This document shows positions 44,610 to 52,699 of a stretch of 64,000 nt of DNA, in pieces. Position 1 is the stretch's first letter. Every line of letters starts with the position of its first letter. The notes under the pieces were generated by a model. The model ran no database searches and was not told where the DNA came from. It worked only from the letters and a program-made list of their open reading frames with translations. The stretch is taken from NCBI GenBank assembly GCA_041309605.1, contig JBFYZH010000036.1:1-64000 (forward strand), read 5' to 3'. Source of the stretch: JALOPX01 sp041309605 (GTDB taxonomy: Bacteria > Krumholzibacteriota > Krumholzibacteriia > Krumholzibacteriales > Krumholzibacteriaceae). Made by a program: the position numbers and the translations under genes.

Positions 44610-45839
44610 TTGAGGAAAAAAACGCTCAGGGACATCGATCTCAAGGGACGCAGGGTTCTTATGAGGGTCGATTTCAACGTTCCTCTTTCGAAGGAAGGCG
44701 ACGTAACCGACGATACGAGGATCAAGGCCGCCCTGCCGAGTATCGAGTATGCCATCGGCCAGGGTGCCTCGATCGTGCTCATGTCGCATCTCGGGCGCCC
44801 AAAAGGCGGGAAAGACGCTTCAAAAAGCCTCAAGGTCGTCGCCTTCCATCTCGGGGAATTGACGTCGCATCCGGTCAGGTTCGTCGACGACTGTGTCGGC
44901 CCCGCGGTTGAAAGCAAGGTTTCCACACTGAGGAGCGGAGAGATACTTCTTCTGGAAAACCTCAGGTTTTACAAGGAGGAGGAGGCGAACGATCCCGCCT
45001 TCGCCGGAAAACTCGCAAAGTACGGGGATGTATACGCCAACGACGCCTTCGGAACGGCCCACAGGGCTCATGCTTCGACCGAGGGTGTCTGCAGGTTCTT
45101 CAAGGACAACGTGGCCGGATTCCTGATGGAAAAGGAACTGACCACGCTGGAGAGACTTCTGGGGGAGGCGAAGAGGCCGTTTATCGCGGTCCTGGGAGGG
45201 GCGAAGGTCTCATCCAAGATAGGCCTGATACAGAATCTTCTCCAACGCGTCGACAGGATCATCATCGGAGGCGGCATGGCCTTCACATTCTTCAAGGCCG
45301 CGGGCCTTGAAATCGGGGAATCCCTTCTCGAAGAGGATTACCTGCCGATGTGCCGCGACATGATGGAAAAGTCCGGAAAGGGCAAGGAAAAGAGGATATA
45401 CCTTCCCGTCGATTGCATCGTTACAAGGGATGTAGACAGCTCCACCGGATTCAAGACGGTTTCCACGGGGGATATCCCCGAGGGCTGGTCCGGAGTCGAC
45501 ATAGGAGAATCGACGATCGAGGTCTTTTCGCGCGAGATCGGCAAAGCTGGCACGATATTCTGGAACGGGCCGATGGGAATATTCGAAATTCCCGTCTTTT
45601 CGAACGGCACGAGGATGATCGCAAGATCTATCGCCGAGGCCACCGACGGGGGAGCTACAAGTGTGGTCGGAGGCGGCGACAGCGTTGCCGCTCTCAACCA
45701 GATGCACCTGGATTCGCGCGTGTCGCACGTCTCGACCGGCGGCGGCGCGTCGCTCGAGCTTCTTGAAGGCAAGAAGCTGCCGGGAGTCGAGGCGCTCAGC
45801 GACAAGGACCTTTCGCAGACGACCGTCGATTCGAGGTGA
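44610..45839 (+). CDS. pgk: phosphoglycerate kinase
   Basis: Transfers phosphate from 1,3-bisphosphoglycerate to ADP; 409 residues. TTG 44610 with GGGAGGA upstream. Signature RVLMRVDFNVPLSKEGDVTD, VLMSHLGRPKGGKD, AVLGGAKVSSKIGLIQNLL and the C-terminal nucleotide loop TSVVGGGDSVAALNQ are all present. tpiA starts four bases after its stop. Confidence 0.97.
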   Translation: MRKKTLRDIDLKGRRVLMRVDFNVPLSKEGDVTDDTRIKAALPSIEYAIGQGASIVLMSHLGRPKGGKDASKSLKVVAFHLGELTSHPVRFVDDCVGPAVESKVSTLRSGEILLLENLRFYKEEEANDPAFAGKLAKYGDVYANDAFGTAHRAHASTEGVCRFFKDNVAGFLMEKELTTLERLLGEAKRPFIAVLGGAKVSSKIGLIQNLLQRVDRIIIGGGMAFTFFKAAGLEIGESLLEEDYLPMCRDMMEKSGKGKEKRIYLPVDCIVTRDVDSSTGFKTVSTGDIPEGWSGVDIGESTIEVFSREIGKAGTIFWNGPMGIFEIPVFSNGTRMIARSIAEATDGGATSVVGGGDSVAALNQMHLDSRVSHVSTGGGASLELLEGKKLPGVEALSDKDLSQTTVDSR

Positions 45840-45843
45840 CTGG

Positions 45844-46599
45844 ATGAGAAAAAGGATCGTGGCGGGCAACTGGAAGATGAACCTGGACCACACGGAGGGA
45901 GCCTCCCTTGCCGGGGAGATCCTTGCCGGTTTGAAAAACAGGGTTCCTGAGTGCGAACTCGTTGTCATGCCGCCGTTTACATCTTTGCATGCCGTTGGCG
46001 TGATTCTCAGGGGCTCCCCGGTCGTCACCGGGGCGCAGGATCTCTGGCATGAGGATCAGGGCGCATATACAGGCGAGGTCTCAGCGGCGATGATATCGGC
46101 CACCGGATGCAGGTACGTGCTGGTCGGGCATTCGGAGCGAAGACACGTGATCGGCGAGGGGCATGACCTGCTTTGCAGGAAACTTCGCGCAGCCCTTCGA
46201 GGCGGACTCTCTCCCGTTTATTGTGTCGGAGAGGTCATCGAAGACAGGGAGGCAGGCAGGGCGGAGGAGATCGTTGCGAGGCAGATCAGGGACGTGCTGG
46301 GCGGTCTCGAGGCGGGGGAAATGTCGAAGGTGGTCATAGCCTATGAGCCGGTCTGGGCCATCGGCACGGGTAAAACCGCCACCTCCGGCGATGCTTCAGG
46401 CATGCATGGCTTTATCAGGGATGTATTGTCGGAGATCTTCACTCCCCCGGTGGCCGCCGATACGAGCATACTCTATGGGGGCAGCGTGAAACCGGAAAAC
46501 GCCCGTGCCCTGCTCTCCGCCGCTGATATAGACGGCGCACTTGTCGGAGGAGCTTCACTGAAGGCCGATTCGTTTCTGGGGATAGCGTTCCCGGCCTGA
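45844..46599 (+). CDS. tpiA: triosephosphate isomerase
   Basis: Interconverts dihydroxyacetone phosphate and glyceraldehyde 3-phosphate; 251 residues. ATG 45844 gives the standard N-terminus (MRKRIVAGNWKMN, with the catalytic Lys). YVLVGHSERR carries the catalytic His, and VIAYEPVWAIGTGKTA the catalytic Glu. In-frame codons upstream lie inside pgk and are not used. Confidence 0.97.
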   Translation: MRKRIVAGNWKMNLDHTEGASLAGEILAGLKNRVPECELVVMPPFTSLHAVGVILRGSPVVTGAQDLWHEDQGAYTGEVSAAMISATGCRYVLVGHSERRHVIGEGHDLLCRKLRAALRGGLSPVYCVGEVIEDREAGRAEEIVARQIRDVLGGLEAGEMSKVVIAYEPVWAIGTGKTATSGDASGMHGFIRDVLSEIFTPPVAADTSILYGGSVKPENARALLSAADIDGALVGGASLKADSFLGIAFPA

Positions 46600-46614
46600 T
46601 ATGAATAATTTCAT

Positions 46615-46643
46615 TTGACTGGCAGCGATTTTTTCATTAAACT
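46615..46643 (+). promoter_or_regulatory. promoter for secG-tRNA-Leu
   Basis: TTGACT (46615-46620) and TAAACT (46638-46643) with a 17-base spacer lie just after tpiA. The start would be near 46650, about 25 bases before the secG ATG. secG and the tRNA could form one transcript ending at 47209. Confidence 0.6.
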
Positions 46644-46674
46644 ACTTCTTTGCAGTTTATAAGGCTGGTGAAAA

Positions 46675-47088
46675 ATGCTGTTCAATCTGGTAGTGATAGT
46701 ACATCTGATAGTTTGTTTTCTGCTCATACTGGTTGTGCTGATGCAGTCGAGCAAGGGCGGAGGCCTTTCAGGCGCTTTCGGGGGCGGAGGCGGACAGGCC
46801 ATCATGGGAGGCCGCGAAACTGCCTCCTTCCTGAGCAAGGCCACAACTTACCTGGCCATCGTATTCATGATAACCTCTCTTTCGCTGGCTTTTCTTTCGG
46901 CGAGCGGAAGCGAGGGTGCGGGTGAAAGCGCGTTGAAAAGAGCCGCAAAGAGGGAACATTGGGGCGGAATCGTTCCAGAAGAACAGAAGAATATCGACGA
47001 TGTGCTGGGAGATATCCCGGAACCTGCAACGGATGCGCAGGAAAACGGGACTGCGGATCAGGAACCCGTGAAACAGGACAAAGAGTAA
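46675..47088 (+). CDS. secG: preprotein translocase subunit SecG
   Basis: Small subunit of the SecYEG channel, 137 residues. Two membrane helices (about residues 2-22 and 55-76) with the family glycine-rich linker LMQSSKGGGLSGAFGGGGGQ and ETASFLSKATTYLA. The ~60-residue acidic C-terminal tail is an extension that varies between lineages. Location after tpiA is common. Confidence 0.93.
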   Translation: MLFNLVVIVHLIVCFLLILVVLMQSSKGGGLSGAFGGGGGQAIMGGRETASFLSKATTYLAIVFMITSLSLAFLSASGSEGAGESALKRAAKREHWGGIVPEEQKNIDDVLGDIPEPATDAQENGTADQEPVKQDKE

Positions 47089-47095
47089 TAGATTT

Positions 47096-47179
47096 GCCGA
47101 GGTGGTGAAACTGGTAGACACGCTACTTTGAGGGGGTAGTGGGCGAAAGCCTGTGCGGGTTCAAGTCCCGCCCTCGGCA
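47096..47179 (+). tRNA. tRNA-Leu (anticodon GAG)
   Basis: Acceptor stem GCCGAGG/CCTCGGC (47096-47102 with 47172-47178) and discriminator A at 47179. The anticodon stem CTACT/GGTAG encloses TTGAGGG, with anticodon GAG at 47130-47132. A long variable arm (TGGGC-GAAA-GCCT) marks a class II tRNA, and the T arm GCGGG-TTCAAGT-CCCGC is perfect. CCA is not encoded in the gene. Confidence 0.96.
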
Positions 47180-47183
47180 TTTT

Positions 47184-47209
47184 AATAAGCCTGAAAGGCT
47201 TATTTTTTT
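47184..47209 (+). terminator. rho-independent terminator after tRNA-Leu
   Basis: AATAAGCCT (47184-47192) pairs with AGGCTTATT (47196-47204) around GAA, running into a T tract to 47209. Confidence 0.9.
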
Positions 47210-47346
47210 ATGGAACAGGATGTACGCCCCCTGTATTACTCCGGGATGGCGGAAATGTCCCGGGGATCTTTGTAAATAAGTCTTTACATGATCGGAAGGT
47301 TTCATTACTCTCGGCTTTGCCCCGAACCGATGGAGGACCGAAAGTC

Positions 47347-47850
47347 TTGGGATTGGATCTTTACATAGAGAAACATCTTGTGGCGCTTGTGACGGCATCC
47401 GTCATACTCGCTGTCCTGGCGGCCGGCACCGTTCTCTTTCTTCTGATCGAGATACGCAGGATAAAAAAGCCTTTCAGTGACATGGCCGATCTTCACAAGG
47501 AAATAGGTACCGAAGAGTCTCTCAAAATGCTGCTTCAGGGAGTGGATGAGAACAGGGAATATATCCGGGGCCATTCCGCGCAACTGCAGTCGATCATTGA
47601 AAGACTGGCCCGGTGCTACAGCGGTACGGGGATAGTGAAGTTCAACGCTTTCGAGGATATCGGCGGGATGCAGAGTTATTCTTTATGCCTTCTGACGAAG
47701 GAGAAAAACGGCATCATCATGACCAATCTGGTGGGCCGTAATTCGACAAGGGGATATGCGCTCGAGGTCAAGGATGGAACCCCCTCGCGAAACCTCAGCG
47801 ACGAGGAGAAGAAAGCGCTCGCCGACGCCGTAACATCGATTATCAACTGA
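47347..47850 (+). CDS. DUF4446 family membrane-anchored protein
   Basis: Function unknown; 167 residues. GGAGG at 47332-47336 favours TTG 47347 (MGLDLYIEKHLVALVTASVI) over TTG 47317. One membrane helix (about residues 10-32) is followed by a helical stretch and a small domain with the family pattern VKFNAFEDIGGMQSYSLCLL and GIIMTNLVGRNSTRGYALEV. The same family sits near parB or spore genes in Firmicutes; here it follows a tRNA and ends facing a rhomboid gene. Confidence 0.85.
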   Translation: MGLDLYIEKHLVALVTASVILAVLAAGTVLFLLIEIRRIKKPFSDMADLHKEIGTEESLKMLLQGVDENREYIRGHSAQLQSIIERLARCYSGTGIVKFNAFEDIGGMQSYSLCLLTKEKNGIIMTNLVGRNSTRGYALEVKDGTPSRNLSDEEKKALADAVTSIIN

Positions 47851-47939
47851 TCTTTACATGCTCTGAGCGAAACGGCGGCAGTTACTCATCCTGCGCCGGC
47901 AGCGTGGAGACGGGAAGCCCGCGGATCGGTTCTGCGCCG

Positions 47940-48731
47940 TCAGTCCTTGTTTCTGTCTTCGGAATATTTTTCGAGGATCCGCTTCTCCGTCTCGGAGAGG
48001 TTTTCGTACCCCTTTTCAGAGATCTTGTCGAGGATGGAATCTACACGGCCCTTTTCCCCCCTGCCCCCGCCGCTTTTGAATCTGATCCTGGAGGGCAATC
48101 TTCTGAAGAATCCGGACAGAGCGTCGAAAAGCCTTCCGCTTCGTGGATCCGCCTTGAGAACGACAAGGCCGGCGGCCATTCCCCCAAGGTGGGCGAAGTG
48201 GGCGATGCCGTCCGTGCCGGTCAGGCCTGACAGGAATTCAACCCCTCCGAGCACTATGACCAGGGTCCTGGCGCGCACGGGTATGATCCCCCAGATATAG
48301 ATCTGGTTGTAGGGAAATAGAACGCCATAGGCGAGAAGGATCCCGTACCCCGCGCCTGAAGCTCCGATGACGGGGACATTATAGGAGAAGATGAAACTGA
48401 AAACAGCTCCGCCGAGTCCGCATATAAGGTAATACTGAAGAAAACGCCTGCCGCCCCAGATCTGTTCGAGAGTGGAGCCGAACATCCAGATTATGAGCAT
48501 GTTGAAGAAGAGGTGGAAAATGCCTCCGTGCAGGAACATGTAAGTCCCGATCTGCCAGATGAACCCTCTCTCTACGACGAGTTTCGGATACAGCGCGAAA
48601 AAGGCCTGAAAAGGCGTACGTGTAAGAAGCATCTGGAGTAAAAAGACGAGCACGTTGATGATCACGATCGTCGTCACGACGCTGCTGCTCAATAAATCGG
48701 AAAAATTACTTTTTCTATAGTAGTTCTGCAT
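47940..48731 (-). CDS. rhomboid-family intramembrane serine protease with C-terminal DUF6576-like tail
   Basis: Second rhomboid protease, 263 residues. On the minus strand ATG at 48731 has GGAG six bases upstream and starts MQNYYRKSNFSDLLSSSVVT; a longer in-frame start is not supported. Six helices with HGGIFHLFFNMLIIWMFGS, catalytic Ser in GASGAGYGILLAYG and His in FAHLGGMAAGLVV. A soluble tail ends with ILDKISEKGYENLSETEKRI, a short motif often attached to bacterial rhomboids. It converges with the DUF4446 gene. Confidence 0.93.
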   Translation of the reverse strand: MQNYYRKSNFSDLLSSSVVTTIVIINVLVFLLQMLLTRTPFQAFFALYPKLVVERGFIWQIGTYMFLHGGIFHLFFNMLIIWMFGSTLEQIWGGRRFLQYYLICGLGGAVFSFIFSYNVPVIGASGAGYGILLAYGVLFPYNQIYIWGIIPVRARTLVIVLGGVEFLSGLTGTDGIAHFAHLGGMAAGLVVLKADPRSGRLFDALSGFFRRLPSRIRFKSGGGRGEKGRVDSILDKISEKGYENLSETEKRILEKYSEDRNKD

Positions 48732-48869
48732 TTGGATCTCCGTTTCCGGCCCGTTCCGGCCTTTGAGCATGATAATGCAAAAGCGCTCCGCAGGCAAGCC
48801 CTTACAGATGCACGATCACCCCCGTCGGCAGCAGGCGAGAATCGGGGCGGACGACGCATTTTGCGGCGT

Positions 48870-48892
48870 CATGCCGGGGGCCTTCCGGCATG
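48870..48892. other. perfect hairpin in divergent intergenic region
   Basis: CATGCCGG (48870-48877) and CCGGCATG (48885-48892) form an 8-bp stem around a 7-base loop. No T tract follows on either strand. The surrounding gap (48732-48998) separates divergent genes, so it may be an operator; otherwise little is seen there. Confidence 0.4.
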
Positions 48893-48942
48893 TGAGAGCG
48901 CTCGCCCCGTGTCGCGCAAACCGGGTGGTTTTCCGCTCGACT

Positions 48943-48972
48943 TTGTTCCGATCGTTATGCTACCCTTATATA
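48943..48972 (+). promoter_or_regulatory. possible promoter for beta-helix gene at 48999
   Basis: TTGTTC (48943-48948) with TTATAT (48966-48971, spacer 17) or TATATA (48967-48972, spacer 18). The -35 match is weak. Confidence 0.35.
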
Positions 48973-48998
48973 CGACAGGTTTTAAGGAGAGGTGAAAA

Positions 48999-49889
48999 GT
49001 GACAAGAATCTGCCTTCTTTTGTTATGCGCCATGCTCATATCGGCGGGCGGGGTTAACGCTGTTATTATCGAAGTGAATCCGGATGGTTCAGGGGATGCG
49101 ACGACTATCCAGGGCGGAATAGATCTTGCCGTTTCCGGTGACAGGGTCTATATCGTAGCCGGCACATATTATGAATCGGGAATAACGGTGGATGGAAAAA
49201 ATATTTATCTCACATTTGCGAGCGGTTCGGCGCCTCTTATCAAATCACCCGTGGAAGGTTCGGGAACGGCGCTGATACTGAAAAATGTCACTTCGGCTTT
49301 TATGCTTTTTTTCGTGAATATCGAATCGTTCGGGACGGGCATTTCGATCGAGGGGGGTTCCCCATTGATAACCGATTGTTATTTAAAGGATAACGCCACG
49401 GGAATAATCGTTTCCGGCGCATCGTCCAATCCCAGTCTCACAAATAACATCATAGAGAACTTTACGACAGCCGTCGATGTCGCGGGGGGCACAGTCTCGC
49501 TGCGCAACCACACGATTGTGGAGGGTATCACCGGGATAAATGTATCGGGGGGGGCTGTGAACGCCTTTCACAACATTATTTACAGGTGCGTAACCGGTGC
49601 GCAGTGTTCGGGCGGTTCTCTTAATCTGTCGTGCGACGATTTCTGGGAGAATACGGTGAACTACAGCGGGTGCGGCCCCGGAACGGGCGATTTCTTCGAA
49701 ATGCCCCGTTTCTGCTACGGAGCCTCCAGCCAGCCGGGGCTCTATTATCTTCATGTCGACTCTCCCTGCTGGGCCGAAAACAATCCATGTGGAGTGGATA
49801 TCGGAGCCTTGACGCTCATAGCCGGCTGCAGCGGTACCGCGACCAGGGATGCATCCTGGGGGCGGATAAAACGGATTTACGCCGAGTAG
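48999..49889 (+). CDS. secreted right-handed beta-helix protein
   Basis: Exported protein of unknown function, 296 residues. GTG 48999 follows AAGGAGAGG. Signal peptide: MTRICLLLLCAMLISAGGVN. The opening IEVNPDGSGDATTIQGGIDL is the usual lead-in of pectate-lyase-like parallel beta-helix proteins (DUF1565/PbH1). Several helix coils follow, each with the pattern 'xxGxxIxxGxxxxIxxxxI' (e.g. TGISIEGGSPLITDCYLKDN, TGINVSGGAVNAFHNIIYRC). No catalytic residues of polysaccharide lyases can be assigned. There is no sorting tail. Confidence 0.8.
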   Translation: MTRICLLLLCAMLISAGGVNAVIIEVNPDGSGDATTIQGGIDLAVSGDRVYIVAGTYYESGITVDGKNIYLTFASGSAPLIKSPVEGSGTALILKNVTSAFMLFFVNIESFGTGISIEGGSPLITDCYLKDNATGIIVSGASSNPSLTNNIIENFTTAVDVAGGTVSLRNHTIVEGITGINVSGGAVNAFHNIIYRCVTGAQCSGGSLNLSCDDFWENTVNYSGCGPGTGDFFEMPRFCYGASSQPGLYYLHVDSPCWAENNPCGVDIGALTLIAGCSGTATRDASWGRIKRIYAE

Positions 49890-49932
49890 GATTCCATTCA
49901 GGCGGTTTTCCTGATCTGACAGGGGGAGAATA

Positions 49933-51645
49933 GTGAACAGACGGACCGTTGTCTATGCTCTGCTGATTCTGGCGTATGCCGGGCCGGTGACGCCGGCCGG
50001 GAAAGAAGGCCTCGCCGGTGCCCGGGAGGGGAAAGGAACCGGAGTGGAAGCGCTCTATTTTAACGGCAGGGTAATCACGATGGACCGGCTCAAACCGGTC
50101 GCGGAGGCTCTGGCCGTAAGCGGGGGGAGGATCGCGGGAGTCGGTTCCACCGAAGAGATGACGCTCCTTGTCTCGCCGCAGACGAAAAAATACGATCTCA
50201 AGGGCAGGACGGTCATCCCCGGGCTTGTAGACGCCCACGCTCATTTTTCCGGATATGCAATGAGCCTTATGACGCTCGACATTACCGGTACCGGCTCGTT
50301 CGACGAGATAGCCGAAATTGTCGGGGCGAAGGTGTCCGTCACCCCCGGAGGGGAATGGATCCAGGGCAGGGGATGGGACCAGAACGACTGGATATCGAAG
50401 GAATTTCCGGACAAAACCGATCTCGACGGTATAAGCCCGGACAATCCCGTACTGCTCGTCAGGGTCTGCGGACATGCCGCTCTGGCCAATTCCGCGGCCC
50501 TCGAACTTGCCGGGATCGATAAGGCCACGAGCGATCCCGAAGGAGGAAGGATAGAACGTGACGATTCGGGAACCCCTACGGGTCTGCTCCTGGACGAAGC
50601 GATTTCCATTGTGAAAAAGGTCATCCCGCCCGTCCCGAGGGAGGAAAAGAAACGTCTGATGGCGGAAGCGGCCCGAAGATGTCTGGCCGTGGGGCTTACC
50701 GGCATCCACGAAATGGGGATCGGCAGCGAGACGGCCTCGATTTACCGGGAGATGTACGAGGAAGGATCCTTACCGCTGAGGCTGACGGTCTATTATAATT
50801 ATGATGAAAAGGATATCGACAGCCTTCTCGACGCAGGCCTGTCCGGCGGTTTCGCGGACGATCGCTACGCGGTCGCGGGGGTGAAGTTCTTCACCGACGG
50901 CTCGCTCGGCGCAAGAAGCGCCGCCCTGCTTGACGGCTATTCGGACGAGCCGGACAACAGGGGCCTTTTGATGATGGAACCTGAAGAACTATTCGGGCGG
51001 ATTCTGGCCGTGCACGACAGGGGTTTTCAGATAGCCGCCCACGCCATCGGGGACAGGGCCAACAGGACGATTCTCGATATCTTCGAAAGGGTGCTCGCAA
51101 TCTCCCCCCGAGACGATGCCAGGCACAGGGTGGAGCACGCCCAGGTAATCTCCCGGAGTGATGTCGGCAGGTTCGCCCGGCTCGCGGTCATACCGTCGAT
51201 GCAGTTCATCCATTGCACTTCTGATATGCTCTGGGCGCCGGACAGGCTTGGGAAGGAACGCCTCGAGGGGGCTTATGCATGGAGATCCCTTCTGGCGACA
51301 GGTTGCAGGATTCCGGGAGGTTCGGATTTTCCCGTCGAATCGATCGATCCATTCCGCGGTATACATGCCGCGGTCACGAGGATGGACGGCAGCGGCGAAC
51401 CGGCGGGCGGATGGTTCCCGGAACAAAGGCTGACCGTCGAGGAGGCTCTGCGTTCTTTTACCATAGACGCCGCGTGGGCGGTCCACCAGGAAGGATCGAG
51501 AGGATCCATTGAAGCGGGAAAACTGGCCGATTTTATCGTGATATCCGAAGATATCACGGCAATCGATCCGGCTCGGATTCTGCAGATTGAAGTTCTTGCC
51601 ACGGTTCTCGGGCAGGAAATCGTGTACCGGGCCGGGGAGTTTTAA
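49933..51645 (+). CDS. exported YtcJ-like amidohydrolase
   Basis: Metal-dependent hydrolase of the amidohydrolase superfamily, 570 residues, substrate unknown. GTG start; an N-terminal signal peptide (VVYALLILAYAGPVTPAG) indicates export, which many YtcJ relatives have. Metal ligands: DAHAHF near residue 98, KFFTDGSLGARSAALLDGY in the middle, HAIGDRANRTI, RHRVEHAQ and GSDFPVE. The C-terminal TIDAAWAVHQEGSRGSIEAG is typical of the family. Confidence 0.92.
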   Translation: MNRRTVVYALLILAYAGPVTPAGKEGLAGAREGKGTGVEALYFNGRVITMDRLKPVAEALAVSGGRIAGVGSTEEMTLLVSPQTKKYDLKGRTVIPGLVDAHAHFSGYAMSLMTLDITGTGSFDEIAEIVGAKVSVTPGGEWIQGRGWDQNDWISKEFPDKTDLDGISPDNPVLLVRVCGHAALANSAALELAGIDKATSDPEGGRIERDDSGTPTGLLLDEAISIVKKVIPPVPREEKKRLMAEAARRCLAVGLTGIHEMGIGSETASIYREMYEEGSLPLRLTVYYNYDEKDIDSLLDAGLSGGFADDRYAVAGVKFFTDGSLGARSAALLDGYSDEPDNRGLLMMEPEELFGRILAVHDRGFQIAAHAIGDRANRTILDIFERVLAISPRDDARHRVEHAQVISRSDVGRFARLAVIPSMQFIHCTSDMLWAPDRLGKERLEGAYAWRSLLATGCRIPGGSDFPVESIDPFRGIHAAVTRMDGSGEPAGGWFPEQRLTVEEALRSFTIDAAWAVHQEGSRGSIEAGKLADFIVISEDITAIDPARILQIEVLATVLGQEIVYRAGEF

Positions 51646-51655
51646 GACCTCGTGC

Positions 51656-52651
51656 TCATCTGATCTGCCTTACCGTAACATTCCCGTCCTCGGTGCGGAT
51701 ACGTATGTTCCCCTTGCCGTCGAGAAGTTTGCCCGATAACCAGTGCTTTCCCTTCTGGATGTTACCGGCGGACGGCAGATCGGTGCGGATCATGCCCTCG
51801 TCGGCATCTATCGTGAAAACCGCGCTTACGCCCTCTTCGAGCCTGACTTCGACGTCACCGTCCAATGTTCTTATATCCATATCGATCGCGGAAGTGTTGA
51901 TCAGTTCTATATCGACGTCACCGTCTTCGGCCAGAATATCGATACTTCCCGCCTTCACCCTGTAAAGGTCTATATTTCCGTCGGATATCTCGATATCGAA
52001 ATCGCCCTCCGAATCGCGGACGCTGACGATCCCGTCCTCGTTTCGTACGACGCATCCGGGCATCCTGCTTCCCAGGATATTCAGCGAGCCGTCTTCGACG
52101 GTAATGTCGAGGTTTCCTTCGTGGTTTTCGACGTCTACGTCCCCGTCCTCGCTTCTAATCTTTGTAACGGCCACGCGGGAGTCGGTGAGCGTGATGTCGC
52201 CGTCGCTCATGTCCATCTCGATATTGCCTTTCCATTCGTCGATGTCCACGCTCCCGTCTTCACCGGTCAAATCGAGTGCGATATAATCCGGCGCGTGGAC
52301 GGTGTACGTGTATTCCTTCACGTTGAATATCTGGAATCCTATCGCGGTCGAGCTTTTTTCGCGTCCGGTCACTTCAACGATGTTATTTTTCTGTTCGAAT
52401 TCGACATTGAAATCGCGCTTTCCGGAGCCGATCGACTTGTACTCGGCCAGATAATGGATTTCGATGTCGATCATCTCCTTGTCCCATTTCCTGATCGTCA
52501 CTTCCCCGTCTCCATGCTTCAGGCGCAGCGTGCAGCCGTTTTCGACCTTGAAACTCTCGTGGAAGTCCTTCTTGATCTCCATGCAACGGGCCGGCTCGGC
52601 GGACGCTGTTGCCGCCATTATCAATAACGGTAAAAAAATTTTCCCCTTCAT
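51656..52651 (-). CDS. secreted DUF4097-type beta-strand repeat protein
   Basis: Function unknown, 331 residues, signal peptide MKGKIFLPLLIMAATASAEP. The body is a series of roughly 20-residue units, each ending in a segment such as LTGEDGSVDIDEWKGNIEMD, RSEDGDVDVENHEGNLDITV, LAEDGDVDIELI and RTLDGDVEVRLEEG. This is the DUF4097 (adhesin-like beta-solenoid) pattern. The highly acidic EDGDVDI repeats could bind cations. It is convergent with the amidohydrolase gene and downstream of the DUF885-like gene on the same strand, 48 bases away. Confidence 0.82.
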   Translation of the reverse strand: MKGKIFLPLLIMAATASAEPARCMEIKKDFHESFKVENGCTLRLKHGDGEVTIRKWDKEMIDIEIHYLAEYKSIGSGKRDFNVEFEQKNNIVEVTGREKSSTAIGFQIFNVKEYTYTVHAPDYIALDLTGEDGSVDIDEWKGNIEMDMSDGDITLTDSRVAVTKIRSEDGDVDVENHEGNLDITVEDGSLNILGSRMPGCVVRNEDGIVSVRDSEGDFDIEISDGNIDLYRVKAGSIDILAEDGDVDIELINTSAIDMDIRTLDGDVEVRLEEGVSAVFTIDADEGMIRTDLPSAGNIQKGKHWLSGKLLDGKGNIRIRTEDGNVTVRQIR

Positions 52652-52699
52652 ATATTACCTCCGTATATACCGGAATACGTTATGCCGGAGAAGATTGTT

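Noticed and set aside
47123..47398. Minus-strand frame giving RGRDLNPHRLSPTTPSK
   Set aside because: This is a common false protein produced by translating the complement of a tRNA-Leu gene.
51743..52627. 294-codon plus-strand frame opposite the DUF4097 gene
   Set aside because: The open frame is a by-product of the repeated acidic codons on the other strand.
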